Part shown: positions 9,302 to 20,006 of the stretch, one piece after another | How positions within the stretch are numbered: position 1 is the first letter of the stretch | How the letters are laid out: each line of letters begins with the position of its first letter | Assembly (NCBI RefSeq): GCF_004343195.1 | Contig: NZ_SMCR01000012.1 | Span: forward strand, 1 to 64,000 | Reading direction: 5' to 3' | Length of the DNA: 64,000 nucleotides | DNA from: Biostraticola tofi | GTDB lineage: Bacteria; Pseudomonadota; Gammaproteobacteria; Enterobacterales; Enterobacteriaceae | Translations under genes and position numbers: made by a program | Notes under the pieces: model-generated | Database searches by the model: none | The model's input: only the letters and a program-made list of their open reading frames with translations | What the model was told of the DNA's origin: nothing

Positions 9302-12157
9302 ATGGAAAAAACATATAACCCGCACGATATAGAGCAGCCGCTTTACGAGCATTGGGAAAAACAGGGCTATTTCAAGCCGAATAACGATGCGAGCAAAGAA
9401 AGCTTCTGCATCATGATCCCGCCGCCGAACGTAACCGGTAGCCTGCATATGGGCCATGCTTTCCAGCAGACCATTATGGACATCATCATTCGCTATCAGC
9501 GTATGCAGGGTAAAAACACCCTGTGGCAGGTGGGCACCGACCACGCCGGCATCGCCACCCAGATGGTGGTCGAGCGCAAGATAGCCGCCGAAGAAAACAA
9601 AACCCGTCACGACTACGGCCGCGATGCGTTTATTGAGAAAATCTGGCAGTGGAAGGCCGAGTCCGGCGGTACCATTACCCGCCAGATGCGCCGCCTGGGC
9701 AATTCGGTCGATTGGGAGCGGGAACGCTTTACCATGGACGAAGGCCTGTCCAATGCCGTTAAGGAAGTGTTCGTCCAGCTGTTTAAACAGGACTTGATTT
9801 ATCGGGGCAAACGCTTGGTGAACTGGGATCCCAAGCTGCGCACCGCCATTTCCGATCTGGAAGTGGAAAACCGTGAATCCCAGGGGTCGATGTGGCATCT
9901 GCGCTATCCGCTGGCGGATGGCGCGACCACCGCCGACGGCAAACATTACCTGGTGGTCGCCACCACCCGGCCGGAAACCGTGCTGGGCGATACCGGCGTA
10001 GCGGTTAATCCGGCAGATCCGCGCTATAAAGACCTGATTGGCCAATCGCTGATTCTGCCGCTGGTCGGACGCCGTATCCCAATAGTCGGCGACGAACACG
10101 CCGATATGACCAAAGGCACCGGCTGCGTGAAAATCACCCCGGCCCATGATTTTAATGACTATGAAGTCGGCAAGCGCCATCAGTTGCCGATGGTCAATAT
10201 CCTGACGCTGGACGGCAATATCCGCGAAGAGGCTGAAGTATTCGATACCCTTGGTGAAGCCAGTGACCTTTGCAGCGGCGCTATTCCGGCCGAATTCCAG
10301 CATCTGGAGCGCTTTGCCGCCCGTAAAGCGGTGGTTGCCGCCTTTGATGCCCTGGGCCTGCTGGAAGAGATCAAACCCCATGCGCTGACCGTGCCTTATG
10401 GCGACCGCGGCGGCGTGGTCATTGAGCCGATGCTGACCGACCAGTGGTATGTGCGTACCGCTCCGCTGGCCAAGGTCGCGATTGAAGCGGTCGAAAACGA
10501 CCAAATCAAGTTTGTGCCCAAGCAGTATGAAAACATGTACTTCAGCTGGATGCGCGATATCCAGGACTGGTGTATCTCCCGCCAGCTGTGGTGGGGCCAT
10601 CGGATCCCGGCCTGGTATGACAACAGCGGCCAGGTCTATGTCGGCCGCGACGAAGCGGAAGTGCGCCGGGAATATCACCTGGCGGCCGATGTTGCCCTGC
10701 GCCAGGACGAAGACGTGCTGGACACCTGGTTCTCCTCCGGTCTGTGGACCTTCTCCACCCTGGGATGGCCCGAGCAGACCGACGCCCTGAAAACCTTCCA
10801 CCCGACCAGCGTGGTGGTCAGCGGCTTTGATATCATCTTCTTCTGGATTGCGCGCATGATCATGATGACCATGCACTTCGTCAAAGACGAAAACGGCAAA
10901 CCCCAGGTGCCGTTTAATACCGTCTATATGACCGGTCTTATCCGTGACGATGAAGGCCAGAAGATGTCCAAGTCCAAGGGCAATGTGATAGATCCGCTGG
11001 ATATGGTGGACGGTATTTCCCTGGCCGATCTGGTTGAAAAGCGTACCGGCAATATGATGCAGCCCCAGCTGGCTGAGAAAATCCGCAAGCGTACCGAAAA
11101 GCAGTTCCCGGACGGCATTGAGCCCCACGGTACCGATGCTTTGCGCTTTACGCTGGCGGCGCTTGCCTCTACCGGCCGCGATATCAACTGGGATATGAAA
11201 CGCCTGGAAGGCTATCGTAACTTCTGTAACAAGCTGTGGAACGCCAGCCGTTTCGTGCTGATGAATACCGAAGACCAGGATTGCGGCCTGAACGGCGGCG
11301 ACATGGAATACTCGCTGGCGGACCGCTGGATCCTGGCTGAATTCAACCGTACCGTGAAGGTCTATCGCGACGCGCTGGATAACTACCGTTTCGATCTGGC
11401 CGCCAACCTGCTGTACGATTTCACCTGGAACCAGTTCTGCGACTGGTATCTGGAGCTGACCAAGCCGGTGATGACTGACGGTAGCGATGCCCAGTTGCGC
11501 GCCACCCGCCATACGCTGGTCGCGGTGCTGGAAGGCCTGCTGCGCCTGGCTCATCCGGTAATGCCGTTTATTACCGAAACCATTTGGCAGCGGGTCAAGG
11601 TCCTCAAAGGCATCGATGCCGATACCCTGATGCTGCAGCCGTTCCCGATCCATGACCCGGCGGGGGATGACACCGACGCCGTGGCCGACGTGGAGTGGAT
11701 TAAGCAACTGATTATCGCCATCCGTAACACCCGTTCAGAAATGAACATCTCGCCGGGCAAACCGCTGGACGTGCTGCTACGCGGCGCCAGCGGTAAGACC
11801 CGTCAGCGTGTAGATCAGAACCGCAGCTTTATCCGTTCGCTGGCGCGCCTCGACAGCCTGGACCTGCTGGCTGAGGGCGATAAAGGGCCGGTGTCGGTCA
11901 CCAAGCTGCTGGAAGGCGGCGAGCTGATGATCCCGATGGCCGGCTTTATCGATAAAGCGGCTGAACTGGACCGGCTGGCCAAAGAAGTGGCGCGGGTCGA
12001 GGGTGAAATCGGCCGCATCGAAAGCAAGCTGGGCAATGAGGGTTTTGTCGCCCGGGCGCCGGAAGCGGTAGTCGCCAAAGAGCGTGAAAAGCTGCAGGGC
12101 TTTATCGACGCCAAGGCCAAACTGCTGGAACAGCAGGCGACTATTGCCGGGCTTTAG
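9302..12157 (+). CDS. valS: Valyl-tRNA synthetase
   Basis: ValS charges tRNA-Val and edits misactivated threonine. The 951-residue product has the class I HIGH-type motif HMGH inside [13 protein letters not shown] (about residues 42-54) and KMSKS at 554-558. The CP1 editing domain lies between them ([15 protein letters not shown] near 220). The C-terminus is a coiled coil rich in Ala, Glu and Lys (about 885-945), as in bacterial ValRS. Length equals that of E. coli. It follows holC at 13 bases. Confidence 0.98.
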   Translation: MEKTYNPHDIEQPLYEHWEKQGYFKPNNDASKESFCIMIPPPNVTGSLHMGHAFQQTIMDIIIRYQRMQGKNTLWQVGTDHAGIATQMVVERKIAAEENKTRHDYGRDAFIEKIWQWKAESGGTITRQMRRLGNSVDWERERFTMDEGLSNAVKEVFVQLFKQDLIYRGKRLVNWDPKLRTAISDLEVENRESQGSMWHLRYPLADGATTADGKHYLVVATTRPETVLGDTGVAVNPADPRYKDLIGQSLILPLVGRRIPIVGDEHADMTKGTGCVKITPAHDFNDYEVGKRHQLPMVNILTLDGNIREEAEVFDTLGEASDLCSGAIPAEFQHLERFAARKAVVAAFDALGLLEEIKPHALTVPYGDRGGVVIEPMLTDQWYVRTAPLAKVAIEAVENDQIKFVPKQYENMYFSWMRDIQDWCISRQLWWGHRIPAWYDNSGQVYVGRDEAEVRREYHLAADVALRQDEDVLDTWFSSGLWTFSTLGWPEQTDALKTFHPTSVVVSGFDIIFFWIARMIMMTMHFVKDENGKPQVPFNTVYMTGLIRDDEGQKMSKSKGNVIDPLDMVDGISLADLVEKRTGNMMQPQLAEKIRKRTEKQFPDGIEPHGTDALRFTLAALASTGRDINWDMKRLEGYRNFCNKLWNASRFVLMNTEDQDCGLNGGDMEYSLADRWILAEFNRTVKVYRDALDNYRFDLAANLLYDFTWNQFCDWYLELTKPVMTDGSDAQLRATRHTLVAVLEGLLRLAHPVMPFITETIWQRVKVLKGIDADTLMLQPFPIHDPAGDDTDAVADVEWIKQLIIAIRNTRSEMNISPGKPLDVLLRGASGKTRQRVDQNRSFIRSLARLDSLDLLAEGDKGPVSVTKLLEGGELMIPMAGFIDKAAELDRLAKEVARVEGEIGRIESKLGNEGFVARAPEAVVAKEREKLQGFIDAKAKLLEQQATIAGL

Positions 12158-12220
12158 TCCGGACAGCAACTGCAAGTAGCTAGTGCCGGTTTTTAGGCCG
12201 TGCCGGAACAGGTACTGTTC

Positions 12221-12238
12221 GCCCGCAGCGCTGCGGGC
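12221..12238. repeat. Perfect 18-bp palindrome between valS and yjgM
   Basis: GCCCGCAGCGCTGCGGGC is a perfect inverted repeat. It has no T-tract, so it could act as an RNA-stabilising hairpin or weak terminator after valS. Confidence 0.5.
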
Positions 12239-12258
12239 GGGCGTCCCTTACCGTTTAT

Positions 12259-12780
12259 ATGATGAGTTTATTGACCATGCCAGTGAACAGTTCCACCGAT
12301 ATCCTGATAAGGGAAATACGGCCTGAGGATAACGCCGCCATAGCGGAGGTAATACGCGCTGTCTCGGCCGAATTCGGTCTGACCGCCGATAAAGGCTATA
12401 CCGTGTCCGATCCTAACCTGGACAGCCTGTACCAGCTGTATGACGAGCCACGCAGCGCCTATTGGGTGATAGAACAGGATGGACGCATTGCCGGCGGCGG
12501 CGGCATCGCACCGCTTTGCGGCGCCGCTGCATCGGTCTGCGAACTGCAGAAGATGTATTTTATGAAGTCGCTGCGCGGCCAGGGCGTGGCCTATTCCCTG
12601 GCGTTACAGGCGCTGACAGTAGCTCGCAGCCGCGGCTTTACCCATTGTTACCTGGAGACCACCGCCTCGCTGACCAGGGCCGTTTCACTGTATGAGCGGC
12701 TGGGATTCGAACATATCGGCGGTCCGATGGGCAGCACTGGGCATGTGGACTGTGAAGTCACCATGCTGAAAACGCTATGA
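12259..12780 (+). CDS. yjgM: GNAT acetyltransferase (YjgM / O-acetylserine-type)
   Basis: The product is a 173-residue GNAT protein. The acetyl-CoA-binding loop is seen in [12 protein letters not shown], with the preceding strand ELQKMYFM and the C-terminal [11 protein letters not shown]-type segment (here [11 protein letters not shown]). It aligns well with E. coli YjgM, for which acetylation of amino-acid-like substrates has been proposed. The start is uncertain: ATGs at 12259, 12262 and 12277 are all in frame and none has a strong Shine-Dalgarno. The neighbours (valS upstream, rraB convergent) match the E. coli order. Confidence 0.9.
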   Translation: MMSLLTMPVNSSTDILIREIRPEDNAAIAEVIRAVSAEFGLTADKGYTVSDPNLDSLYQLYDEPRSAYWVIEQDGRIAGGGGIAPLCGAAASVCELQKMYFMKSLRGQGVAYSLALQALTVARSRGFTHCYLETTASLTRAVSLYERLGFEHIGGPMGSTGHVDCEVTMLKTL

Positions 12781-12936
12781 GCGTGCAGCTCGTCAGGCCA
12801 GCGTGTATTTGGAAAGCCTCTTAGCAGAAAGCCTGGTGGGAATGCCAGCGAGTAAAGGCGGGTTCGAAAACCGGCCTTTACCTGTTACGGTAATAAGGGA
12901 TAGCGTCACGGTAGTACCGGATAGCCTGGTGCAGAA

Positions 12937-13368
12937 TTAATGACGGGTGCCGTTATCGTCCTGATCGCGCTCAGATTCATCATCCTCGCCGTCTTCATCG
13001 TCACCCTCTTCGCCGTCCGGATCTTCGAAATAGGTGCCCCAGCCGTCATAATTGACGCCTAGACGCTCGGCCAGCGCAAACAGCTGCTCGACCTGCGCAT
13101 CGATGAGATCGGCATTAAGCGCCACTTCACTGACCGCATCGCAGCACATCAGCACTGAACCGTCTTCGACTTCCAGTTCTTCAGCGTCAGTCATCTCATA
13201 ACCCAGTTTGAAAGCTTCGACCGCCGCTTTCTCCAGGGTTTCGAAGTTATCAGCCGAAAAATGATGCTCAATGGTGTAAAGCGCTGCCGGATCGCTGCCA
13301 TCTTCCAGCAGCTCTTCAATAATCAAACGGGTCTCGTCGCGCTGCTCTTCCAGAAATTGATGTGCCAT
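12937..13368 (-). CDS. rraB: Ribonuclease E inhibitor RraB
   Basis: RraB binds RNase E and modulates mRNA turnover. The 143-residue product aligns with E. coli RraB (YjgD): [20 protein letters not shown] at the N-terminus, the central [20 protein letters not shown], then a very acidic tail (residues 117-138, dominated by Asp and Glu). Both the folded domain and the acidic tail are present, so the gene looks complete. It is transcribed divergently from argF. Confidence 0.95.
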   Translation of the reverse strand: MAHQFLEEQRDETRLIIEELLEDGSDPAALYTIEHHFSADNFETLEKAAVEAFKLGYEMTDAEELEVEDGSVLMCCDAVSEVALNADLIDAQVEQLFALAERLGVNYDGWGTYFEDPDGEEGDDEDGEDDESERDQDDNGTRH

Positions 13369-13468
13369 GCCCCTGTCCTCAATGAGTCGGCCTGTAAGAC
13401 CGCTATTTTCACACAGTGACCGCTACGGCTCCAGTGTAAACATCAAAGTTTTGATCTCAACACTTGAA

Positions 13469-13507
13469 TTTGAATATTCATACAGCTAAAGTGAATTTTA
13501 ATTCATA
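13469..13507 (+). promoter_or_regulatory. Tandem ARG boxes (ArgR operator) of argF
   Basis: Box 2 (13490-13507) contains TGAATTTTAATTCA, a perfect match to the ARG-box core TGAAT-N4-ATTCA. Box 1 (13469-13486) contains TGAATATTCATACA, a looser copy. The boxes are three bases apart and about 35 bases upstream of the argF start, the geometry of the E. coli argF/argI operator. This predicts ArgR-arginine repression of argF. Confidence 0.85.
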
Positions 13508-13541
13508 AAAAGCCGTATGCTTTTGCTGGGGACCCCGTGTT

Positions 13542-14552
13542 ATGAGTCAATTCAATCAACGTCACTTTTTACGGTTAATGGATTTCACGCCTGAAGAAAT
13601 CCATCAATTGCTTTCGCTTGCCGCCACCCTTAAGCAGGAAAAGCGCGCCGGTACGGAGCAGCCGCGTTTGGCGGGTAAAAACATTGCGCTCATCTTCGAA
13701 AAAGATTCGACCCGCACTCGCTGCTCTTTCGAAGTTGCCGCCTATGATCAGGGCGCCCGGGTGACCTATCTGGGCCCGAGCGGCAGTCAGATTGGCCATA
13801 AGGAATCGATCAAAGATACCGCCCGGGTGCTGGGGCGGATGTACCACGGCATCCAGTACCGCGGCTATGGCCAGGAGCTGGTTGAAACCCTGGCCCACTA
13901 TGCCGGGGTGCCGGTGTGGAATGGCCTGACCACTGAGTTCCACCCTACCCAGCTGCTGGCCGACCTGCTTACCCTGCAGGAACACCTGCCCGATCGCCCG
14001 CTCAGCGGCATCAAGCTGGCCTACCTGGGCGATGCGCGCAACAACATGGGCAATACATTACTGGAAGCCGCTGCCCTCACCGGTCTGGACTTGCGCCTGG
14101 TGGCCCCCAGCGCCTGCTGGCCGGATAAAGCCTTGGTGACCCTTTGCCGGCAGCAGGCGGAGACCCAGGGCGGCAGCATTACCCTTACTGAAGAAATTGC
14201 CGAAGGCGTTAAGGGCGTCGATTTTATTTATACCGATGTCTGGGTGTCGATGGGTGAGCCGAAAGAGACCTGGCAGCAGCGCATCACCTTGCTTCGCGAC
14301 TATCAGGTAAACAGGGCGATGCTGGACTTGACGGGCAACCCCCAGGTGAAGTTCCTGCATTGCCTGCCGGCATTTCATGATGACCAGACGGTGGTAGGAA
14401 AACAAATGGCCGCTCAATACGGACTAGCGGACGGGATGGAAGTCACCGATGAGGTATTTGAATCGTCCCACAGTATTGTGTTCGATCAGGCTGAGAACCG
14501 CCTGCATACCATCAAAGCGGTTATGGTGGCGACCCTGGCGCCATCATACTGA
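13542..14552 (+). CDS. argF: Ornithine carbamoyltransferase
   Basis: The enzyme converts ornithine and carbamoyl phosphate to citrulline in arginine biosynthesis. The 336-residue product has the carbamoyl-phosphate motif STRTR at 56-60 and the ornithine loop HCLPAFHD starting at His273, both catalytically essential. E. coli K-12 has two isozymes, argF and argI. The position next to rraB and tabA corresponds to argI. Two ARG boxes lie just upstream. It is monocistronic. Confidence 0.97.
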   Translation: MSQFNQRHFLRLMDFTPEEIHQLLSLAATLKQEKRAGTEQPRLAGKNIALIFEKDSTRTRCSFEVAAYDQGARVTYLGPSGSQIGHKESIKDTARVLGRMYHGIQYRGYGQELVETLAHYAGVPVWNGLTTEFHPTQLLADLLTLQEHLPDRPLSGIKLAYLGDARNNMGNTLLEAAALTGLDLRLVAPSACWPDKALVTLCRQQAETQGGSITLTEEIAEGVKGVDFIYTDVWVSMGEPKETWQQRITLLRDYQVNRAMLDLTGNPQVKFLHCLPAFHDDQTVVGKQMAAQYGLADGMEVTDEVFESSHSIVFDQAENRLHTIKAVMVATLAPSY

Positions 14553-14568
14553 GGGGCAAGGCCGTGGC

Positions 14569-14626
14569 GAGGATGACTTCCCTGCGTGGATGCAGCTGAG
14601 GATGACTTTCCTGCGTGGGTGCAGTT
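14569..14626. repeat. 29-bp tandem duplication downstream of argF
   Basis: Two adjacent 29-base copies (14569-14597 and 14598-14626), each beginning GAGGATGACTT, differ at only a few positions. They lie between argF and the end of tabA in non-coding DNA. Confidence 0.8.
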
Positions 14627-14653
14627 AATAAGCTCGTCGCAGGAGCGCGCATC

Positions 14654-14676
14654 ACGGGTGCGCGTAAGGCACCCGT
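14654..14676. terminator. Hairpin between convergent argF and tabA
   Basis: ACGGGTGC pairs with GCACCCGT around a 7-base loop. There is no clear T-tract on either side. Its place between convergent genes suggests a bidirectional or Rho-aided terminator. Confidence 0.45.
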
Positions 14677-14687
14677 TGCAGCCAATC

Positions 14688-15182
<495 letters not shown>

Positions 15183-15286
15183 TCATATTAAATCAGATAA
15201 CGGCTGGAAAGTGAGATTTATTTAACATTTATACGCCTCGTCCAGGCAATCGTTTGCTGCGTCGCCTGAATGTTGAGTTATAGCCC

Positions 15287-15314
15287 TTGAAGTGTTTGAT
15301 GAGCCGCGTATAAT
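15287..15314 (+). promoter_or_regulatory. pyrBI promoter
   Basis: A -35-like TTGAAG (15287-15292), a 16-base spacer and a perfect -10 TATAAT (15309-15314) lie just upstream of the leader ORF. The discriminator/start region (GCCGGGCAATTTG) precedes a strong Shine-Dalgarno for the leader. Confidence 0.75.
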
Positions 15315-15340
15315 GCCGGGCAATTTGTCGGGAGGACGCC

Positions 15341-15541
15341 ATGCACAGCCTAAGTCTAAACTCTGCCCCCAGTGGCGCCGCACGGTCGGTCGGCGGCGTA
15401 TTGCCGCAATTGCTCCCGTTAGACTATCATTTGAAAGGCCCCTCATTGAGGGGCTTTTTTTTGCCCGCCCTTCAGCACGCTGTTCTACCATCGCGTCAGG
15501 CTCTGGCGTTTCCGGCACCCGTAAGGAGGAATAAAACATGA
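15341..15541 (+). CDS. pyrL: pyrBI operon leader peptide (PyrL-like, 66 residues)
   Basis: This short ORF has a strong Shine-Dalgarno (GGAGG, five bases before ATG) directly downstream of the pyrBI promoter. It runs through the attenuator hairpin, as pyrL does in E. coli. Its sequence RGFFLPAL resembles RGAFFCPG of E. coli PyrL. In the E. coli mechanism, UTP starvation makes RNA polymerase pause in the T-rich leader, and the coupled ribosome then blocks terminator formation. Here the ORF is longer than the 44-residue E. coli leader, and its stop overlaps the pyrB start (ATGA, 15538-15541), which could also couple pyrB translation to leader translation. Confidence 0.75.
   Translation: MHSLSLNSAPSGAARSVGGVLPQLLPLDYHLKGPSLRGFFLPALQHAVLPSRQALAFPAPVRRNKT
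15436..15464 (+). terminator. pyrBI attenuator
   Basis: A stem GCCCCTCA / TGAGGGGC is immediately followed by a run of T (about 15455-15463), about 75 bases before pyrB and inside the leader ORF. This is a textbook intrinsic terminator in the position of the E. coli pyrBI attenuator. Confidence 0.9.
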
Positions 15542-16473
15542 CCAATCCCCTTTATCAAAAGCACATCATTTCAATAAATGACCTGAGTCGAGAGGAGCTG
15601 GAACTGGTGCTCAACACCGCAGCCAGCCTTAAATCCCAGCCTCGCCCGGAGCTGCTGAGGCCGAAAGTCATCGCCAGTTGTTTTTTTGAAGCATCGACCC
15701 GGACTCGGCTGTCGTTTGAAACCGCCATCCATCGCCTGGGCGCTTCGGTCGTCGGCTTCTCCGATGCCGGCAACACCTCGCTTGGCAAGAAAGGGGAAAC
15801 CCTGGCCGATACCATTTCGGTCATCAGCACCTATGTGGATGCCATCGTCATGCGCCATCCGCAGGAAGGGGCCGCCCGTTTGGCGACCGAATTCTCCGGT
15901 GGCGTGCCGATTCTTAATGCCGGCGATGGCGCCAACCAGCATCCGACCCAGACTCTGCTGGACTTGTTCACCATCCAGGAAACCCAGGGACGGCTCTCCA
16001 ACCTGCAGATCGCCATGGTCGGCGACCTTAAATATGGCCGCACCGTTCACTCCCTGACCCAGGCGCTGGCGAAATTCGACGGTAACCGGTTTTACTTTAT
16101 CGCCCCTCAAGCGCTGGCGATGCCGGCCTACATCCTCAGAATGCTTGACGAAAAAGGCATCCCGTTCAGCGTGCACGACACCATCGAAGAGGTGGTGCCT
16201 GAACTGGACATCCTCTACATGACCCGCGTACAGAAAGAGCGGCTGGATCCTTCCGAATACGCCAACGTCAAAGCCCAGTTTGTGCTGCGGGCCGAGGATT
16301 TGGCCAGCGCCCGTGACAATCTGAAGGTGCTTCATCCCCTGCCCAGGGTAGATGAAATAGCCCATGATGTGGATGCCACGCCTTACGCTTATTACTTTCA
16401 GCAGGCGGGCAACGGTATTTTCGCGCGTCAGGCTTTACTGGCGCTGGTACTGAATCAATCACTGGCCGGCTAA
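15538..16473 (+). CDS. pyrB: Aspartate carbamoyltransferase catalytic subunit
   Basis: PyrB joins carbamoyl phosphate and aspartate in the committed step of pyrimidine synthesis. The 311-residue product has the carbamoyl-phosphate motif STRTR (53-57), HPTQTLLDL near 134 and HPLPRVDEI near 265, all active-site elements. It assembles as c6r6 with PyrI, which follows at 10 bases. The start has an AGGAGG about eight bases upstream and overlaps the end of the leader ORF. Expression is expected to respond to UTP through the attenuator. Confidence 0.98.
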   Translation: MTNPLYQKHIISINDLSREELELVLNTAASLKSQPRPELLRPKVIASCFFEASTRTRLSFETAIHRLGASVVGFSDAGNTSLGKKGETLADTISVISTYVDAIVMRHPQEGAARLATEFSGGVPILNAGDGANQHPTQTLLDLFTIQETQGRLSNLQIAMVGDLKYGRTVHSLTQALAKFDGNRFYFIAPQALAMPAYILRMLDEKGIPFSVHDTIEEVVPELDILYMTRVQKERLDPSEYANVKAQFVLRAEDLASARDNLKVLHPLPRVDEIAHDVDATPYAYYFQQAGNGIFARQALLALVLNQSLAG

Positions 16474-16483
16474 CGGGGGAATC

Positions 16484-16948
16484 ATGACACAGGATAATAA
16501 ATTACAGGTTGAAGCCATTAACCGCGGCACGGTGATAGACCACATCCCGGCCCAGGTCGGTTTTAAACTGCTGACGCTGTTTAAGCTGACTGCCACCAGC
16601 GAGCGGATTACCATTGGTCTGAACCTGCCATCCAATCAACTCGGCAAGAAAGACCTGATTAAAATCGAGAACGTCTTCCTGACCGAGCAGCAGGCCAACC
16701 AGCTGGCGATTTACGCCCCGCAGGCGACGGTTAACCGTATCGACAACTATGAAGTCGTACGTAAACTGACGCTTTCCCTGCCGGATCGCATCGATGGCGT
16801 ACTGACCTGTCCTAATGGCAACTGCATCAGCCGCAGCGAACCGGTAGCTTCCGGTTTTACCGTGATTACCCGCGAGCAGCAGGTGCAGCTGAAATGCAAA
16901 TACTGCGAGAAAGAATTTGAGCATCAGGCAGTTATCCAGAACGCCTGA
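16484..16948 (+). CDS. pyrI: Aspartate carbamoyltransferase regulatory subunit
   Basis: PyrI binds CTP/UTP or ATP and passes allosteric control to PyrB. The 154-residue product keeps the four zinc cysteines at exactly the E. coli positions 109, 114, 138 and 141 (TCPNGNC and CKYC), which contact the catalytic trimer. It is the second gene of the pyrBI operon. Confidence 0.98.
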   Translation: MTQDNKLQVEAINRGTVIDHIPAQVGFKLLTLFKLTATSERITIGLNLPSNQLGKKDLIKIENVFLTEQQANQLAIYAPQATVNRIDNYEVVRKLTLSLPDRIDGVLTCPNGNCISRSEPVASGFTVITREQQVQLKCKYCEKEFEHQAVIQNA

Positions 16949-17024
16949 GCTGGGCATTTGCCGGTTATCTCATTATAATGACCGGCGAATGTCTTAATTA
17001 TCCTCAAAAAACTCTGGAGAAGCC

Positions 17025-17411
17025 ATGTCCCGCACGATTAATACTGATAACGCACCGGCAGCTATCGGCCCTTATGTTCAGGCGGTTGATCTGGGCAACA
17101 TGATCATCACCTCCGGTCAGATCCCGGTATGTCCGAAAACGGGCCAGGTAGCTGACGATATCGCCTCCCAGACGCGCCAATCGCTGGAAAACGTGCGGGC
17201 CATCGTCGAAGCCGCCGGCCTGAAAGTGGCGGATATCGTTAAGACCACGGTATTTGTGAAAGACCTGAACGATTTCATCACCGTTAACGCAACCTATGAA
17301 GCCTTTTTCAATGAGCACAGCGCCCCGTTCCCGGCACGTTCCTGTGTGGAAGTAGCGCGACTGCCCAAAGACGTGAAGATCGAAATCGAAGCCATCGCCG
17401 TACGCCGCTAA
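17025..17411 (+). CDS. ridA: Enamine/imine deaminase RidA
   Basis: RidA hydrolyses reactive 2-aminoacrylate and related imines released by PLP enzymes, protecting targets such as IlvE and GlyA. The 128-residue product has the catalytic Arg105 within PFPARSCVEV and the substrate-loop residues GPYVQAV. Length and position after pyrI match E. coli. A TATAAT at 16974-16979 inside the 76-base gap may give it its own promoter. Confidence 0.97.
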   Translation: MSRTINTDNAPAAIGPYVQAVDLGNMIITSGQIPVCPKTGQVADDIASQTRQSLENVRAIVEAAGLKVADIVKTTVFVKDLNDFITVNATYEAFFNEHSAPFPARSCVEVARLPKDVKIEIEAIAVRR

Positions 17412-17646
17412 GCGCCCCTAGCGGGCTGCCGCTATTGCCGCCCGCCGCTTTGCTGCCCCCTATCAGGTCGTAAATTCCCCTCCGGCCGTGAATTGCACCT
17501 ATTGAGTGCAGACCGGCCGATTTTCCAGGCAATATCTCTTATCGCATCACCCTGTGAGCTGGCGCGCTTTATGCATGGCTCTACTCTGTCAGTCATGGCA
17601 CCGGGGTTCTAGCCCAGGCGTGTAGTCAGCCAGTGAAGGGGTGATG

Positions 17647-19083
17647 ATGATTAATATGAATCTTTCCGGATCACCGTTTTTTGATGAGATGCTGCAATCC
17701 GACGGCAGTCACCGCGGCCACTATCAGGCCTACTGGCAATGGCTGCAGCAGGCCGACAGGCAGGCTATCGAGCAAAAGAAACAAGAAGCTGAACTGCTGT
17801 TCCACCGGGTGGGCATCACCTTTAATGTCTATGGCGAAGAAGGAGGCACCGAACGACTGATTCCTTTTGACAGCGTACCCAGGATAATCCCTGCCGGTGA
17901 ATGGGCCTGGATGGATAAGGGCATCCGCCAGCGGGTGCAGGCGCTGAACGCTTTTTTACACGACATCTACCACGAGCAGCATATTCTTACCGCTGGCATC
18001 ATTCCCGCCGAGCAAGTTCTGGCCAACCAGCAATACCAGCCCTGTATGCAGGGCATCGACTTGCACAACCGCACTTACGCCCATATCGTCGGCATCGATA
18101 TGGTCCGCAACAGCGATGGCCACTATTACGTCCTGGAAGACAATCTCCGTACGCCCTCCGGGGTGTCCTATATGCTGGAAAACCGCAAAATGATGATGCG
18201 GCTGTTTCCGGACCTGTTTGCCAGCCAGCATATCGCCCCCATAGAACGCTACCCGTCCTATCTGCTGCAGACCTTGCGCGAGAGTTCGCCCCGGGAAGAT
18301 CCGACGGTGGTGGTGATGACGCCGGGCCGTTTCAACAGCGCCTACTTCGAGCACAGTTTTCTGGCCCAACAGATGGGGGTTGAACTGGTTGAGGCAGCCG
18401 ATTTATTCGTCAAACAGAATGCGGTGTATATGCGCACTACCGAAGGCCCCTGCAGGGTCGATGTTATCTATCGGCGTATTGATGACGCCTATATCGATCC
18501 GCTGGCCTTCAAGTCTGACTCGTCCCTGGGGGTGCCGGGCTTGCTGTCGGTCTATCGCGCCGGCGGCATAGTGCTGGCCAATGCGCTGGGCACCGGGGTG
18601 GCCGACGATAAGTCCATCTATCCGTATGTGCCGGAGATGATCCGCTTTTATCTGTCTGAGGAGCCGATCCTGGGCAATATCCCGACCTGGCAGTGCCGGG
18701 ATCCCGCCGACCTGTCTTTTGTACTGGCCAATCTGGAACAGTTGGTGGTCAAGGAAGTCCACGGCGCCGGCGGCTACGGCATGCTGGTCGGCCCCAAAGC
18801 CTCGCGGAATGAGCTGGCAGAGTTTCGCCAGCGTCTGCTGTCGAATCCGAGCAACTATATCGCCCAGGAGACGCTGGCCCTGTCGACCTGTCCGACCTTT
18901 GTCGAACAAGGCCTGGCCCCGAGGCATATCGACCTTCGCCCCTTTGCCCTGACCGGGGCTGAAATCAGGCTGGTGCCCGGCGGGCTGACGCGAGTGGCGT
19001 TGACCGCCGGCTCGCTGGTGGTCAATTCATCCCAGGGCGGCGGTACCAAGGACACCTGGATCATGGAGGATGATGAATGCTGA
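17647..19083 (+). CDS. Circularly permuted type-2 ATP-grasp protein (Anbu operon gene 1)
   Basis: The product is a protein of about 478 residues of the DUF404/DUF407 (circularly permuted ATP-grasp type 2) family. Family hallmarks seen are FNVYGE, IPFDSVPRIIPA, a DNLRTPSGVSYMLENR segment (about 180), VDVIYRRIDD, VVKEVHGAGGYGML (ATP-binding) and the C-terminal HIDLRPFAL and SLVVNSSQGGGTKDTW. ATP-grasp enzymes ligate carboxylates to amines, and this family is predicted to form peptide-like bonds. The start at 17647 gives six bases to an AAGGG. GTG 17641 and ATGs 17644 and 17656 are alternatives. The end overlaps the next gene by 7 bases, so the operon is tightly coupled. Confidence 0.92.
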   Translation: MINMNLSGSPFFDEMLQSDGSHRGHYQAYWQWLQQADRQAIEQKKQEAELLFHRVGITFNVYGEEGGTERLIPFDSVPRIIPAGEWAWMDKGIRQRVQALNAFLHDIYHEQHILTAGIIPAEQVLANQQYQPCMQGIDLHNRTYAHIVGIDMVRNSDGHYYVLEDNLRTPSGVSYMLENRKMMMRLFPDLFASQHIAPIERYPSYLLQTLRESSPREDPTVVVMTPGRFNSAYFEHSFLAQQMGVELVEAADLFVKQNAVYMRTTEGPCRVDVIYRRIDDAYIDPLAFKSDSSLGVPGLLSVYRAGGIVLANALGTGVADDKSIYPYVPEMIRFYLSEEPILGNIPTWQCRDPADLSFVLANLEQLVVKEVHGAGGYGMLVGPKASRNELAEFRQRLLSNPSNYIAQETLALSTCPTFVEQGLAPRHIDLRPFALTGAEIRLVPGGLTRVALTAGSLVVNSSQGGGTKDTWIMEDDEC

Positions 19084-20006
19084 GCAGAACCGCCAGTGAA
19101 CTTTATTGGATGGCCCGTTACCTGGAACGGGCAGAAAGCATCGTCCGGGTGCTGGATGTGACCTATAAGCTGTCGCTGATGCCAATACGCAGCCAGCAGA
19201 ATCAGGACTTGAATCTGCCGCTGAGCCTGACCGGCACCCATGCGCTGTTTGAGGAGCACTATACCCGCCTGACCATCACCAATCTGCTCAATTTCTTTGT
19301 GCTGGACCACCGTAATCCCAGCAGTATCTATAACTGTTTCCAGGCGGCCTGGAATAACGCCCACTCGGTGCGGGGCAGCCTTTCAGCCGAGGTCTGGGAG
19401 AGTATCAACGCCACCTGGATTGAAATGAAACTGATGCGCAGCAAAGGGGTGGCCAAAGTCGGTACCGACACCTTCTTTGACTGGGCCAAAGAGCGCGCTC
19501 ACCTGTTTCGCGGCGCCATGTTCGGCACCCTGCTGCGTAACGATGCCCTGTGTTTTATCCGGCTGGGTACGCTTATCGAACGGGCTTATGCCACCGCCCA
19601 GCTGCTGGGGGTGAAAGATCAGCAATTGGACGTCGACCCGGATCCGGTACGTGAATACTATCGCCTGGATACGTTGCTGCGCGCGGTCAGTGCCAGGGAA
19701 GCCTATCATAGCCTGTATAAGCATCCGGTCAGTCGGGAAACGGTCGCCGAGCTGCTGGTACTGCGCAACGATATGCCTCGTTCACTTCGCGCCTGTGTAG
19801 GGGATATGGTACTGCAACTAGAGCGCATCGGCGGACAACGTGCCAATATCCCGCGCCGCCTGGCCCATACCCTGCATGTGGAGCTGCGCTTCAGTACTCT
19901 CGATGAGGTGTTAGCGCACGGTCTGCAGGCTTATATGGTGCATTTTCAGGGCAAGATAAATGGACTGGCTGACAGCATCCATCATACTTATCTGGAGGCG
20001 TTATGA
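19077..20006 (+). CDS. Alpha-E domain protein (Anbu operon gene 2)
   Basis: The product is a 309-residue, almost entirely helical protein of the alpha-E (DUF403) family. It starts with the family pattern LSRTASELYWMARYLERAES and contains NARSV-like NAHSVRGSLSAEVWESIN and the C-terminal LHVELRFSTLDEV. Its biochemical role is unknown. It is found almost always beside the circularly permuted ATP-grasp protein and a transglutaminase-like protease. It overlaps both neighbours (7 and 4 bases). Confidence 0.92.
   Translation: MLSRTASELYWMARYLERAESIVRVLDVTYKLSLMPIRSQQNQDLNLPLSLTGTHALFEEHYTRLTITNLLNFFVLDHRNPSSIYNCFQAAWNNAHSVRGSLSAEVWESINATWIEMKLMRSKGVAKVGTDTFFDWAKERAHLFRGAMFGTLLRNDALCFIRLGTLIERAYATAQLLGVKDQQLDVDPDPVREYYRLDTLLRAVSAREAYHSLYKHPVSRETVAELLVLRNDMPRSLRACVGDMVLQLERIGGQRANIPRRLAHTLHVELRFSTLDEVLAHGLQAYMVHFQGKINGLADSIHHTYLEAL

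Noticed and set aside
8957-11707. 916-codon open frame on the minus strand opposite valS
   Set aside because: It is the antisense shadow of valS. High GC and codon bias keep the frame open. It has no homology and no ribosome-binding site.
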